DNA of 64,000 nucleotides from G965277745 sp965277745 (GTDB taxonomy: Bacteria > Pseudomonadota > Gammaproteobacteria > Cardiobacteriales > Cardiobacteriaceae): positions 248,001-312,000 of the forward strand of contig OZ255837.1 in NCBI GenBank assembly GCA_965277745.1, read 5' to 3'. A program made the position numbers and the translations under genes. The notes beneath the pieces were generated by a model. The model was not told the DNA's origin, did not search any database, and was given only the letters and a program-made list of their open reading frames with translations. This document shows, in pieces, positions 9,403 through 19,725 of the stretch; the stretch's first letter is position 1; every line of letters begins with the position of its first letter.

Positions 9403-10264
9403 CTATTGCTTAAACCATGGCTTTGGATCAGATGATTGAATTGCAAACGTTGGTTTTGCTGTCACCGCAGGAATACCCAATAGACGTGCTACCAAACTTG
9501 AATCAAGCTTCAGATCCAAACCATTTTGCGCCGCATTTACTATTCGTTGCGTATCATCACTTGAGCAAAGAGCACTAAAATCAGCTCTAGCTTGATACAG
9601 CCATTTATAAAAGTTTTCTTGTAATCGGTATTGAGCTGATTTTTCGTCATACCACTTGTCTGCAAAATCTTCGGCTGGGTTGACTGGGTTCGGAATCATT
9701 GGCGCTTTTGCAGAAATATGGTCATCCATCTCGGAGAGCACCGTATTCAACGCTGAAGTCAAATCACTTTCACCTTTATATGATTTAGCAGCCAATGTAG
9801 TGATGATTACCGATATTGGCTTACTATCCTCATTGTTTTTGAACATAGTGTCACGATGACGCTTCAATAATTGGATCACCTGTTGTAAGGGTGTCTTCCA
9901 TTGATAATATGGCAGACTATCTATACTGGCTTTAAATCGCATTTCACGTTCGTTTATTACTAACCGTGCCGTCTTCATGCGCGTTTCAAACCATCGAGCA
10001 TATCCTTCAGGATTGCTGATACGCCAATTTTCATCCACAACTGCATAAGTGGAATCTGTGTTGTCGGTAATCGAAACTGCAAGCTGAGACACGTTTTGAG
10101 CCAAACTTTCATCAAACTTAGAGTTTTCGACCATCCGCTTTTTCAACAACCCTCTTCCTGTATCACTCTCTGGCACACACGGAACTATGTCCATGTGAAA
10201 GCTAAGCCCATCGGCATACTCTAAGCGCCAACAGCGTTTCTTCTCGGCTAGCTCTTCCTTAATG
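9403..10264 (-). pseudogene. CD-NTase (cGAS/DncV-like CBASS nucleotidyltransferase), 5'-truncated remnant
   Basis: The frame reads back from the stop at 9403 past the internal ATG at 10194 through WRLEYADGLSFHMDIVPCVP to about 10264. MDIVP is the third catalytic aspartate region of CD-NTases, followed by family features SNPEGYARWF, LLKRHRD, SVIITTLAAKSY and NPVNPAEDFAD. The preceding GSxxxGT...DxD active-site segment is absent. In its place the upstream bases are hsdR coding sequence in another frame, with an in-frame TGA. The gene therefore lost its N-terminal catalytic half by a deletion, and the effector normally upstream is also gone. Any product from ATG 10194 (263 residues) could not synthesise a cyclic nucleotide. 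Confidence 0.8.
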
Positions 10265-12110
10265 CCTCAAGTATCCGCCTAATCGCTTTGTAGTATCGAA
10301 TGGCCGTCTCAATATTTTGAGTGACCACCATTCCCTTACCTTTACCTTTGAGCTTTTTCGCATTCACGACATGTGGAACAAAATGCTCCAGCATAATCTC
10401 TGCCTTGGTATCAATCGTTTGCTGGCTTCGCTCTACATAAGCTCTGAGTTTTTTCTGCGCCTTTTTGGTATCAAACTCAGGGTTATCAGCGATTGATTTC
10501 TCAATCTCATAATAACTTTTGTACGTCGTATAATTTGCCAGCACATCCAAGATGAAGCCTTCTTCAATGGCTTGTTTCATCGAATACAAGTGAAACGGCT
10601 TGAAAGAGCCATCTTCTTGGCGTTGACCAAATTTCTCTAAAGTGCTGTTTTTTGGTGTCGCTGTAAATGCCAGGTACGACGCATTCCCGCGCATCTTGCG
10701 CGATTTCATCGCCTGAAGGATTTTATCCTGGGCATCTTCGGCCTCTTCGACTTCAGACTTGCCCATCGCTCGGTTCATATTGTCATGCGCCGAACCAGAC
10801 TGTGAGCTGTGTGCTTCATCGATGATCACCGCAAAGCGCTTGTTACTAAGATCGGCGATACCATCAATAATGAACGGGAATTTCTGAATCGTCGTTATGA
10901 TGATCTTTTTGCCATTTTCGAGCGCCTGCTTAAGCTCAGAAGACTTGTTCGCCGGGGCAATAATGTTCTTTACTTCAGAAAACTCTTTAATGTTATCCCG
11001 CAGCTGCTTGTCCAATAGGCGTCTATCGGTAACCACAATTACAGAGTCGAATAACGGCTGCTCCAAGCTTTTCCCACCGGCTACATCAGACGAAGCAGGA
11101 TAGGTTTCAATTAACTGATAAGCAGCCCAGGTAATAGAATTAGACTTACCTGAACCAGCAGAGTGTTGAATTAAGTAAGTCTGACCGACACCGTGCTGGG
11201 CAGCATGGTCTACTAATTTTCTCACCACATCCAATTGATGGTATCGAGGAAAAAACAGGGTTCGCTTTGGTAATGGATCTTTGCTTGACCCATCCAGACG
11301 CACAAAATGCTGAATAATATTCGCCAAGCTTTCTTTGGTGAATACTTCTTGCCATAGGTATGCCGTTTTATGGCCAGTTGGGTTCGGTGGATTACCCTGT
11401 CCAAGATTGTGTCCTTTATTGAACGGCAAGAAGAAGGTACTGCCACCTGATAACTTGGTGGTCATATACACTTCGTCGGTATCGACCGCCATATGCACTA
11501 GGCAGCGGCCAAAGGTCAGCAAGGCTTGCGTTGCATCTCGATCATCTCGATACTGCTTTTGTCCGTGATAACGTGCTGTTTGCCCCGTCCATGCGTTCTT
11601 CAACTCCAGCGTTATCAATGGTATTCCGTTGATAAACAATACCATGTCGATTTCTTGTAGGGGATTTGCAATGGAATAGCGCACTTGGCGAGTACAACTA
11701 AACACGTTGTCTGCAAAGTTTTGCTTTACCTTTTCACTACTGCTTGCCAGAGGGGCTGGATAGAGCAAATTGAAGTGAGCATCGTCTACGCTTAGCCCTT
11801 TCTTAAGTAAATGCAGAATGCCATGCTTCTTAATCAGTCGGTCAAATCGTTCGAGTAACTTACGCTGCCAATCTGAGGGGTTGTTCTTTTGCAGTTTGGC
11901 CAACTCTACTTCTTGTGTCTTTTGCAGAAATTGCCAGAAAAAACGTTCATCAATGGCATATTGCATATTAAAGTCACTAGCAGTACCAATGAAGTATCCA
12001 GCACCCAGTGACTGCTGACTTAGCCCCTCTTTGAGCTCTTCAGTACTGATCCCAGCCAGACATTCCTCAATGGCCGACTCTAATGCTTGTTCATTGGTTT
12101 GACTGACCAT
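10248..12110 (-). pseudogene. hsdR: hsdR, type I restriction endonuclease subunit, 3'-truncated by a deletion
   Basis: 620 residues remain of a subunit that is normally about 1,000. Present are the nuclease motif (D155, then ELK 169-171), Walker A GSGKS 319-323, DEAH 431-434 and the AFTATPK motif. The reading frame follows HsdR down to RYYKAIRRILE, then five foreign residues (ALRKS) and a TAG at 10248-10250. Those foreign bases are the CD-NTase gene read out of frame. The second half of the helicase and the HsdM-binding C-terminus are lost, so restriction activity should be absent. It follows the DUF4268 gene by 14 bases. Confidence 0.85.
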
Positions 12111-12124
12111 AATTGTAAGTTCCC

Positions 12125-13288
12125 TTAATCAAAATTCTTCTGTTTCATTGCCTCAGCCGCTTTTTGCAGCGGTCCTTTTAAGGCTTTTTCTAACTTTGTC
12201 ATCTGCTCTAAGTGCCACGCAACCGCTTGGGGCCAAGTCTCTTTGTTAAACCCATCAGCTTTGGTCGAAAACTGGATACGGCAAGATTTCTTCTCATCCA
12301 GCCTCATCCACTCAAGTTCTGCACCAAAAGTATGCTCAATGTCTTGTTTGGACTGACTCAACAAATCAAAAAGGTATTTATTCTCTTCGGTAACCCCACG
12401 GCTGATCCAAAGCTCTACTCGAAGCTCTTTTTGCAGAAATATTAGGTTATACGGACACCCACTAAGCCCTGAGCCTGCTGATAACCAATGATCTTTGCTT
12501 GGGCTAATGTTGTTATAGAGTTGGCAAGAACTTTTCTGAAACGCCTCTAAGGCACGCTCCCAGTAGTCGCGCCGCACCGTATGGCGGTTTTTCAGTACCA
12601 CTTCAGTGGTTTTTTCTTCCGCTTCCTTGGCATTAATGCCGATCATCAATTCTTTCGCTTCAGGCGTTGGGATGATCTGGTCAATATTAATCAGTAGCTG
12701 TTCACCCAATGAATAAGGCGTAATTTTGAAGCAGGCAATGCTAATACCTTGACCCAATAACCACAGCGCGGTGCTGGTCACTTCTTTTCGAAAGTTCGCC
12801 GCAACTAACATAATCCGCTGGCTGTTACCCAGGTTGAGCTTTAACTCATCCAGATCGGGCGCATCCAAAAACTCACATATTCTCGCCGAAGCACTTGCAG
12901 GGGCATTTAACAGGTCAACCTCTCCTGTTACAGGCTCATAGCGGTCTAAGTACTGCTGGTAAATTTCAACTATTTGCGCTTTAGTTAAACTGGCGCAGTA
13001 GGAGGCATATTTAAGCGCTTGCCACACCACATCTCGGCCACTGTCGTCCAGCTTGTTTTCAATAATGACCAAGTTGCCATCTTTATCGAGTGCCAGTAAA
13101 TCTAAGCGTTCACGGGTGTCATCAAAGCCATCAAACTCCTTTTGAATAATCAACAGCTCTTCACCCAGTGCGGAAGCCTCGTGTGCCAACCATTCCTGAA
13201 GATGCTTGCGCTCAGTAAAGCCCAATTCACTGAACTTCTTTGTCCTAACAGGACTAATCCTGTTGGTTTGATGGTTTACCGTGAACAT
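12125..13288 (-). CDS. DUF4268 protein with PDDEXK-like nuclease core, accessory to the type I R-M locus
   Basis: The protein has 387 residues. Residues about 60-100 (ERLDLLALDKDGNLVIIENK, then DVVWQALKYASYC) resemble a PDDEXK/NucS-like core with D and E-x-K residues. The C-terminal half (from about 225, RRDYWERALEAF) fits DUF4268. Genes of this kind are often embedded between hsdS and hsdR of type I R-M loci and may be an accessory nuclease or anti-restriction control factor. It lies nine bases after hsdS and shows no damage. Target and role are unknown. Confidence 0.72.
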   Translation of the reverse strand: MFTVNHQTNRISPVRTKKFSELGFTERKHLQEWLAHEASALGEELLIIQKEFDGFDDTRERLDLLALDKDGNLVIIENKLDDSGRDVVWQALKYASYCASLTKAQIVEIYQQYLDRYEPVTGEVDLLNAPASASARICEFLDAPDLDELKLNLGNSQRIMLVAANFRKEVTSTALWLLGQGISIACFKITPYSLGEQLLINIDQIIPTPEAKELMIGINAKEAEEKTTEVVLKNRHTVRRDYWERALEAFQKSSCQLYNNISPSKDHWLSAGSGLSGCPYNLIFLQKELRVELWISRGVTEENKYLFDLLSQSKQDIEHTFGAELEWMRLDEKKSCRIQFSTKADGFNKETWPQAVAWHLEQMTKLEKALKGPLQKAAEAMKQKNFD

Positions 13289-13297
13289 ATTCGCGTC

Positions 13298-14626
13298 CTA
13301 TTGCTCAACCATTTCTGGGGTGACTTTTACTTTTCCTGTGACAACAGTGTGAATAAAACTTGCTTTATATTCTTTTAACGCGGCTATCTGATTCTGGAAC
13401 ATTTCAATTGCACGTTCAGTATCTTCAATCTGCTTGCTTAATAGCTCAACAATAGCTGCTTGTTCATCCATTGGAGGTAATATGATCTGAATTTCGCCAA
13501 ATTTACTCCAACTCCTAAAGTCACTAGTATTACCTCTGACTCCGTTAGAAATCACTTTATATACATTCATGATCGCCAACATCTTGAGGAAATAAGCAAT
13601 GTAAACTTTATTGAAATGGCTATCGCAGACATGCACAACAGATGTGCAATCACCAGTATGTTCAGATATAGCAATTGCACCATGCCAAGCATCCATGCCG
13701 TGCACAAGCAAGTCACCGTCATCAACTCCTTGATAATCATGTTGGGTTAATGAAACCAGCCCTTGATTAACTTCACCTAATAATTTTGAACAGCCATGGT
13801 TTGAACAGATGACAGTATCTCCGTTCTTTTTTCGGGGACGATTTAATTTTTTTAGAATATGTTTAGCTAGTGATATATCCCAATGCTCAGGGATCTTTCC
13901 AATCCAATCAATCCCGGTATCTTTCATTAGAACATTTGAATTTAGCCCCTGTGTAACTGCCTTTTGAATAATTATTTGATTTCTTTCTTTAAGCAGATTA
14001 ATTTGCTGTTCTTTAATAGATATAGCTTCGTCTATTTGTGCAGTCTTCTTATCTAAAAAGGAAAATATTAAGTTTTGCTCAGCAATTGGAGGCTTTGGAA
14101 AATATAGTGATTTGAGATCGTCAGTAGACACCTTCATTCTAATTGTGTTTAACTTTCCAGTCCCACTAAGCTTTATAAGAATACCTTTTCCAAACTTCAG
14201 CAATCCTCGCTGAAAACCTTCATTCAGAAATATTTTTTCATAGTATTCAACGAGTACATCTTCACTTTCTGTATAGAGAGCATAATACACAGGACTGATA
14301 GCACCATGATATTTCGACATACCTACTGCACCAACAATCACATTCATGCTGTTTAGAACAATATCTTTTGGATGAGCAATTTTGTATGCCGAAATGTCGT
14401 CTTTTCTTTTATTCCCACCCCGTCCTTTATCTGAGTACTTTGTGACCCCGTTCGCTATCGAAAGTGAAAGAATTTCTTCGGTTTTTACTGGGCTATTTTT
14501 TTCATTTCGAAATTTAAATATGGACCTAATTGGCACCAAATCCCAACCAGAAGGAATATCGCCGATCCAGTCTTCACCAGAGTTTTTATATACCTCATAT
14601 TTCGGCATCAACGCTAAGCTTTCCAT
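13298..14626 (-). CDS. hsdS: HsdS, type I restriction-modification specificity subunit
   Basis: The 442 residues show the duplicated HsdS plan: two target-recognition domains opening with IGDIPSGWDLVPIRSI (residue 18) and IGKIPEHWDISLAKHI (residue 240), each followed by a coiled-coil spacer (LDKKTAQIDEAISIKEQQIN and LSKQIEDTERAIEMFQNQI). The protein recognises a split DNA site and holds two HsdM. It shares one base with the stop of the hsdM locus (TAATG-type coupling). The coding sequence is intact, but its partners hsdM and hsdR are damaged. Codon use is AT-rich, unlike the host chromosome. Confidence 0.93.
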   Translation of the reverse strand: MESLALMPKYEVYKNSGEDWIGDIPSGWDLVPIRSIFKFRNEKNSPVKTEEILSLSIANGVTKYSDKGRGGNKRKDDISAYKIAHPKDIVLNSMNVIVGAVGMSKYHGAISPVYYALYTESEDVLVEYYEKIFLNEGFQRGLLKFGKGILIKLSGTGKLNTIRMKVSTDDLKSLYFPKPPIAEQNLIFSFLDKKTAQIDEAISIKEQQINLLKERNQIIIQKAVTQGLNSNVLMKDTGIDWIGKIPEHWDISLAKHILKKLNRPRKKNGDTVICSNHGCSKLLGEVNQGLVSLTQHDYQGVDDGDLLVHGMDAWHGAIAISEHTGDCTSVVHVCDSHFNKVYIAYFLKMLAIMNVYKVISNGVRGNTSDFRSWSKFGEIQIILPPMDEQAAIVELLSKQIEDTERAIEMFQNQIAALKEYKASFIHTVVTGKVKVTPEMVEQ

Positions 14627-17078
14627 TACACTTCCCCCTGAACTTCCGCCACTTTCACGCCCAATATCTGCGCAATGAGACCTTCGGCTTTTTGTTCTAG
14701 GTTGATGATAGCGGTTGCGACCTCTTCTAAACTACGCAGTGGTTTATGACGGTAGAAATACTTATTGAAGCTGATTTCATAGCCAATTTTTACCGTATCC
14801 AGGTTTATCCATGCTTCATCAACATGAGGCTTCACTTCGTCTAGGAAGTACTGGTAGATGCTTTGCTTCAGTGGGACAGATTCTATGTCACGCCGGTCTG
14901 AGTTGGTCTCGTAAATAATGAACTCGCCTTTTTTGCCGCCCTCTGCTATAGGAACGGGGTAATAACCAAAATCTGGCAGGTCAGCGACTTCACACTCATA
15001 GCGCTCCAGAAGGTCGTCTAATTTATCACCAGTTAATTTAACTACCTTTTTAACCACTTTCTTGGCGGTTTCGTCATACCAGCTCACCGCGTTTAGGATG
15101 GCATTTTTCTCAGGTGCTGAAAGCTTAATAGCATGGGCTTTTAGCGATTTATCAACTAGGGTTTTGAAGCTATTGAAGTCATCAAATTCATTGCTACCGA
15201 TATCAGCCATCAGCGTTTGTGCAGTTTCAAGCAATGCTTTTAGCGCTAGCCAGTGTTTCACATCAAGCAGTTTTGCCTTAGCCTTGGCATTGAGACTGAT
15301 GTCGTTTTCTTCACACCAAGAAAGAATGTCTTTCTCGATGGATTTTAAGAAGCTCTTTTTCTTGTCAGAACCATAGCCAGTTTTTTCGTAAACACGTTCG
15401 CCGTGCTCTGCGTACACGTACTCCATCACTTCACTAAGCTGCTTATCAAAATGCAGTGGGGCTATTGCGTCTTGAGTGAACTTGGCTCTGCGGCGATCTG
15501 GGCGCTCGATAGTGACTTTGTAGTAGCCAAAGTCGTCATTACTAAAAACCTTACTGGCGATACCGATAGGATCATTGTTTGCATCAAGTGCTCTTTCAAC
15601 GTCCACACACGCGAGGTAAGTCTCGGTAATTTCCGTGATGTGCTCAGGCGCAAATTCGCAGTTTTATTACCCAAGTTCTTACGCAACTTCCGGTATAGCA
15701 AGCTGGCATCAATCAGTTGCACCTTACCTTTACGTCCCTGAGGTTTATTGTTGTTCAACACCCAAATGTAAGTGGTAATGCCGGTGTTATAGAACAGGTT
15801 ATTAGGTAACTGAACGATGGCATCTAGCATGTCGTTTTCAATGATGAAGCGACGAATATTACTTTCGCCACCGCCCGCATCACCGGTAAAGAGCGAAGAG
15901 CCGTTATGAACAGAAGCAATCCGGCTGCCTCTTAAATGGTTACTCGCCACAGCGCCTGTGCTTACGCTCGGATCTTTCATCTTATTGACCATTTCCATTA
16001 AAAAGAGCAGCTGGCCATCACTTGAACGTGGCGTGGCATCTACCACTTCGAGATTTCCCCAATAGTCTTTCAGGCTAACCTTAAAACGCGGGTCAATCAC
16101 GTCACTGCCGTCTTTAATGTGCTTCTGTTCAGACGCCCAACTCTTACCGTATGGCGGATTAGACAACATAAAGTCAAAACGTGAAGCCGCAAACTCGTCG
16201 GTAGACAAGGTTGAGCCTGCTTTGATGTTCTCAGGGTTGTTGCCTTTGATCATCATGTCCGATTTACAAATCGCGTAGGTCTCGTCGTTGATCTCTTTGC
16301 CGTAAAGGTAAACATCTCGGCTGTCGTTCGGGTATTTCTCTTCAATGAAGTTTTGAGATTCAGTCAACATACCACCGCTACCACACGCAGGGTCATACAC
16401 TGTCATGGTAAGCGGTAACTGGTCTTTCACTGGGTCGAACACCAGGTGCGTCATCAATTCAATAACTTCACGTGGCGTAAAGTGTTCACCTGCTTCTTCA
16501 TTGTTTTCTTCGTTGAACTTACGGATCAACTCTTCGAACACGTAACCCATACCCAGGTTAGTAAGGGCTGGCATCTTGTTGCCATCCGGGTCTTCGACCG
16601 TTTCATGAGTTAAGTTGATGTAAGGGGAAACAAACTTTTCGACGACATCAAGAAGGACTTGCTTTGAGGCCATGTGACGAATTTGCGACTTGAGGTTAAA
16701 GCATTCAATGATTTCTTTAACGTTATCGCTAAAGCCAAGCAGGTACTCTTCAAAGTTGGCGAGTAATATCTGTTGGTTATTAGTCGCGGTGTTGAACAGG
16801 GATTTCAGCGTCCATTTAGATGTATTGTAAAAGACATAACCACTGGCAGCCTTCAATGGTTCATCATCAAGCTCTATGGCTTGCATCTCTTCTTTTTGGA
16901 ACTTTACCTCTTCAAGCACGGCTTCTTTGGTGGGTTCAAGTAACGTATCTAAACGTCGCAATACCACCATAGGTAAAATCACATCGCGGTACTTACCGCG
17001 AACGTACACATCACGTAAACAGTCGTCGGCAATGTTCCAAATAAATGAGATGAGCTTGTTATGTACACTATGATCCAT
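14626..17078 (-). pseudogene. hsdM: hsdM, type I DNA adenine methyltransferase subunit, frameshifted
   Basis: From ATG 17078 the frame gives a type I MTase with the SAM motif region (VYDPACGSGGML) and the catalytic NPPYG in SNPPYGKSWASE, normal up to LYRKLRKNLGNK at about 15,665. There the T4 run at 15662-15665 (A4 on the coding strand) is one base short. Restoring an A gives NKNCEFAPEHITEITETYLA, which joins smoothly to the second open frame ending at 14626. The first frame alone stops at 15462 after junk, and the second has an internal ATG at 15606. The whole gene would encode about 817 residues. It could be a true mutation or a sequencing error. Confidence 0.85.
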
Positions 17079-17191
17079 TTTCTTTTCCTATTCAGTGTTG
17101 GTTGCATCCCACTAGGTTGCTGCAACGGCTTCACTATAAATTTAAAATTCTGTTCTTTCTGTAACGCCTAAATGGCCGCTACATCGTTCGA

Positions 17192-18115
17192 TTAACTTGT
17201 TCTGCCCGGCGCAATGCTTAAGTTTGTGACACCATAAAGTGCCTGGCTGTTACGCAACCAAAGCTGATACTCAAATCCCATTAACGAGTGTTCCGTAGAA
17301 CAATCCACATGCCATTGCCGAAGCAAGTACCCAGCGGTTGCCGCCCTGATCTCGACCTTCATCACGCCACTCGTCATGCCATAATCCAGTTCAATCGCTT
17401 CACTGTGCTCTATGCGTGGGTGTGGTACTAACTCCAGCTCTACAAAGCGATTCCATTGCCGGTCTTGGGTTTCAAGTTCAGCCTCTGACAGAATGGAATC
17501 TTCAAGCACAAACGCTGCTTTAATGCGGGTCAGTACAAAGTCACGGAACTCACCATGCTTGCGGTCAAAACCACGAACATGCCAACGCAGGCCATTATCC
17601 ACCAGTGTATGCGGCACAATTTCACGCGTTGTTTCACCGCTCGATAACGATACATAGGTGATACGCAAGGCTTTGCCCTTATGTATGGCCTCGGTAACTT
17701 TCGCTACTATCGATAAACTCGGCTTGTTAAGGTGATAAGGCGCTTCACAGGCCAGAGACGGTTTTACCTTTCCAGTGAAGCCATCGCCGTACCCTTGGCT
17801 GATGGTTGCCAGTGTTCGAACAACGTCATAGTCAAACAAGGGTTCAAATGCTTCACCACGTTTATGCAACTTGAGCTTTTGGTCATACTCAATGTTGCTT
17901 GGTGCAAGCTCTCGGTACATTGTGAAGTCTTTCGTTGCCTGAGCGGCGGCTATGCTGAAGCGATCGACTAAATCCGCCCGTACCGCTTCGCCCTTAAATA
18001 ATAAGGTGAAATCGATGTGGGCAATGCGATCCCTGGTTGCTTGTGGCAACTGCGCTATCTGCGAAAGCCTATCTGACTTCGCCACTACCGTTTGTTTCAG
18101 ACCATCATTTGTCAT
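17192..18115 (-). CDS. WYL-domain transcriptional regulator (BrxR/CapW-like)
   Basis: The protein has 307 residues. An N-terminal winged-helix region (residues about 10-75, DLVDRFSIAAAQATKDFTMY) precedes a WYL domain (about 135-210, ALRITYVSLSSGE ... LRWHVRGFDRKHGEFRDFVL) and a C-terminal WCX-like extension. This plan is that of BrxR/CapW, autorepressors that guard BREX, CBASS and R-M islands in ICEs and may respond to damaged or single-stranded DNA. It is the first gene of the leftward R-M operon, 113 bases before hsdM, so it probably controls that operon and itself. Confidence 0.82.
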   Translation of the reverse strand: MTNDGLKQTVVAKSDRLSQIAQLPQATRDRIAHIDFTLLFKGEAVRADLVDRFSIAAAQATKDFTMYRELAPSNIEYDQKLKLHKRGEAFEPLFDYDVVRTLATISQGYGDGFTGKVKPSLACEAPYHLNKPSLSIVAKVTEAIHKGKALRITYVSLSSGETTREIVPHTLVDNGLRWHVRGFDRKHGEFRDFVLTRIKAAFVLEDSILSEAELETQDRQWNRFVELELVPHPRIEHSEAIELDYGMTSGVMKVEIRAATAGYLLRQWHVDCSTEHSLMGFEYQLWLRNSQALYGVTNLSIAPGRTS

Positions 18116-18291
18116 GCGTCTTGTTTATCCAATTCAACCAGTTTCTTAAAACTCTGTTTATAAAGTAACGACCGACATCGCATAATCACATTGAAGAGCG
18201 ACGCTCAACGCAGCTCTTTATCCGCAATGACTTAGCAATCTCTAACGGTTGAAGCAGGACAGATGGCCATAAAACACTGAATAGGCCTCAA

Positions 18292-18310
18292 CCTAATTAA
18301 TTTTATTAGG
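18292..18310. promoter_or_regulatory. Inverted repeat upstream of the WYL regulator, candidate operator
   Basis: CCTAAT, seven bases, ATTAGG forms a perfect 6-bp inverted repeat. It lies in the 317-base intergenic stretch 18116-18432, about 180 bases before the WYL gene start. BrxR-type regulators bind inverted repeats upstream of their own gene, so this is a candidate site. The rest of the stretch holds nothing else I recognise. Confidence 0.35.
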
Positions 18311-18432
18311 TGTCATCCTATCACAAATTATTTTGTAGGGAAGAGTAAGCGGCAACTTTTTGATCTGGATTGCAATTGCCACTCAGGTATGGGCGTCAAG
18401 ACATTGTTTCATGCCATTGCTGATAGCCGCTA

Positions 18433-18732
18433 TCAATGCGCTACCCGAACCAATGGCACCACGATGTTACCGCGATGCGATACCCCTTTGTCCGACTCTG
18501 TAGACTTCAGGGCTCGTTGCTCACTCTCCTGAATGCGCCTGGCAACTTCTGCCTGAGCTGGTAGCAATGGCAGCATCCCTTCAGCAATCGCGTCCGGTGC
18601 AGACTCTTGGCCACAGGACATCAAGTGCTTCCATGGATCTTTAAGAAAGCGCTCGAACGTGATGCCAAATTCAATGATGCGGGCAGAGACGAAGATTTCG
18701 CCCCAGTATTCAATGTAGGTGTCTTGGTACAT
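18433..18732 (-). CDS. Conserved hypothetical protein, 99 residues
   Basis: This is a small soluble protein with no signal peptide and no motif I recognise. It begins MYQDTYIEYWGEIFVSARI and has a C-terminal helical, Glu/Arg-rich part. A Shine-Dalgarno-like GAGGAAT lies upstream of ATG 18732. It follows the exonuclease gene by about 90 bases on the same strand, so the two may be co-transcribed. I do not assign a function. Confidence 0.6.
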   Translation of the reverse strand: MYQDTYIEYWGEIFVSARIIEFGITFERFLKDPWKHLMSCGQESAPDAIAEGMLPLLPAQAEVARRIQESEQRALKSTESDKGVSHRGNIVVPLVRVAH

Positions 18733-18819
18733 GGAAAGATTCCTCTTGTTGGTTAAACCATGAGTTCACTTTCCATTTTCCAGAGGTTTTCAAATATGCA
18801 AGGCTTACCTTATAGAGAG

Positions 18820-19725
18820 CTACAAAGCTTTAAATCGATTGCGGGCATCTTTGTAGTCATAGTGGGCATGCTCTGAGCCACGATGGTACAAATCATCCAG
18901 GTAAGTTTGTTCCTGCGGCAACTCGTCTTCGCTGATTTCGCGCCACCAATGTTTGTTGGCACCTTTAACACCATCATGCCAGCGGTAACCGCGCTCTTTT
19001 AAATAGTCCTTTACGTCAAACGGCGCACCAAACGCACGAACTAGCACAGTTCGCCTGTCTGCTTCAGACAATAAGTTTGCAACGGACTCGGGCAACAAAT
19101 GGAACAACCAGGCCATCGCCAAACAATCGGTTGCAGCTCGGTGTCCTTCATAGAACCAACCTAAGCGAAGCAGCAGGTACTCAAGTTTTCGACTTTCAAA
19201 ACCCAGCGCCTTCCAATCTATGCCACTGGCTGAACAGGCCCAAGATAGATGGCCTAATGCGGCAAACCGCTTTTCAAAGAAAGGACGATCAAACTGTGCA
19301 TTGTGTGCAACCACCAGCGGATCATCTGATAACCAACTCGCAACCAGTGCATCATCAATGCGCTGGCCTTGCACCATATCATCGGTGATACCGGTTAACT
19401 CGGTAATCAGCTCAGGGATTGGCTTGCCGGGATCTTCATACAGGCTGATCACATCAACAATCGACACAATCCGCTTAGCAGAGGGGCTGTAAAGCACCTT
19501 AACCATACCAAGCTCAATAATGGACTCGTCATCGGCAGATAGTCCGGTTGTCTCTGTATCGAGCAGCACCATTGGCTGTTCATCACCGACCATAGCAGAA
19601 AGTTCAAGTGGCCAAGACTGCGGTTCACGCGTTAATGGAATGCGCTCCAGCAATCTAAAATCTTCTGGTCTTTCTGGGATATCCGCGAGGCGCTCTAGCG
19701 GAAATGGTGCAGGGGCTCTTGTCAT
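18820..19725 (-). CDS. DEDDh-type 3'-5' exonuclease (DnaQ/epsilon-like)
   Basis: The protein has 301 residues. The three exonuclease motifs are present: ExoI VLLDTETTGLSADD with D and E ligands (residue about 55), ExoII VAHNAQFDRPFF (about 136) and ExoIII HRAATDCLAMAW with the catalytic His and Asp (about 194). It degrades DNA 3'-5' and could act in proofreading or repair. The C-terminal 80 residues have a Trp-rich segment (RGYRWHDGVKGANKHWW). It lies divergently from the SOS polymerase operon, a plausible repair context. Confidence 0.86.
   Translation of the reverse strand: MTRAPAPFPLERLADIPERPEDFRLLERIPLTREPQSWPLELSAMVGDEQPMVLLDTETTGLSADDESIIELGMVKVLYSPSAKRIVSIVDVISLYEDPGKPIPELITELTGITDDMVQGQRIDDALVASWLSDDPLVVAHNAQFDRPFFEKRFAALGHLSWACSASGIDWKALGFESRKLEYLLLRLGWFYEGHRAATDCLAMAWLFHLLPESVANLLSEADRRTVLVRAFGAPFDVKDYLKERGYRWHDGVKGANKHWWREISEDELPQEQTYLDDLYHRGSEHAHYDYKDARNRFKAL

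Noticed and set aside
15660..15667. Phase-variation switch in hsdM
   Set aside because: The run is only four A residues, too short for slipped-strand phase variation.
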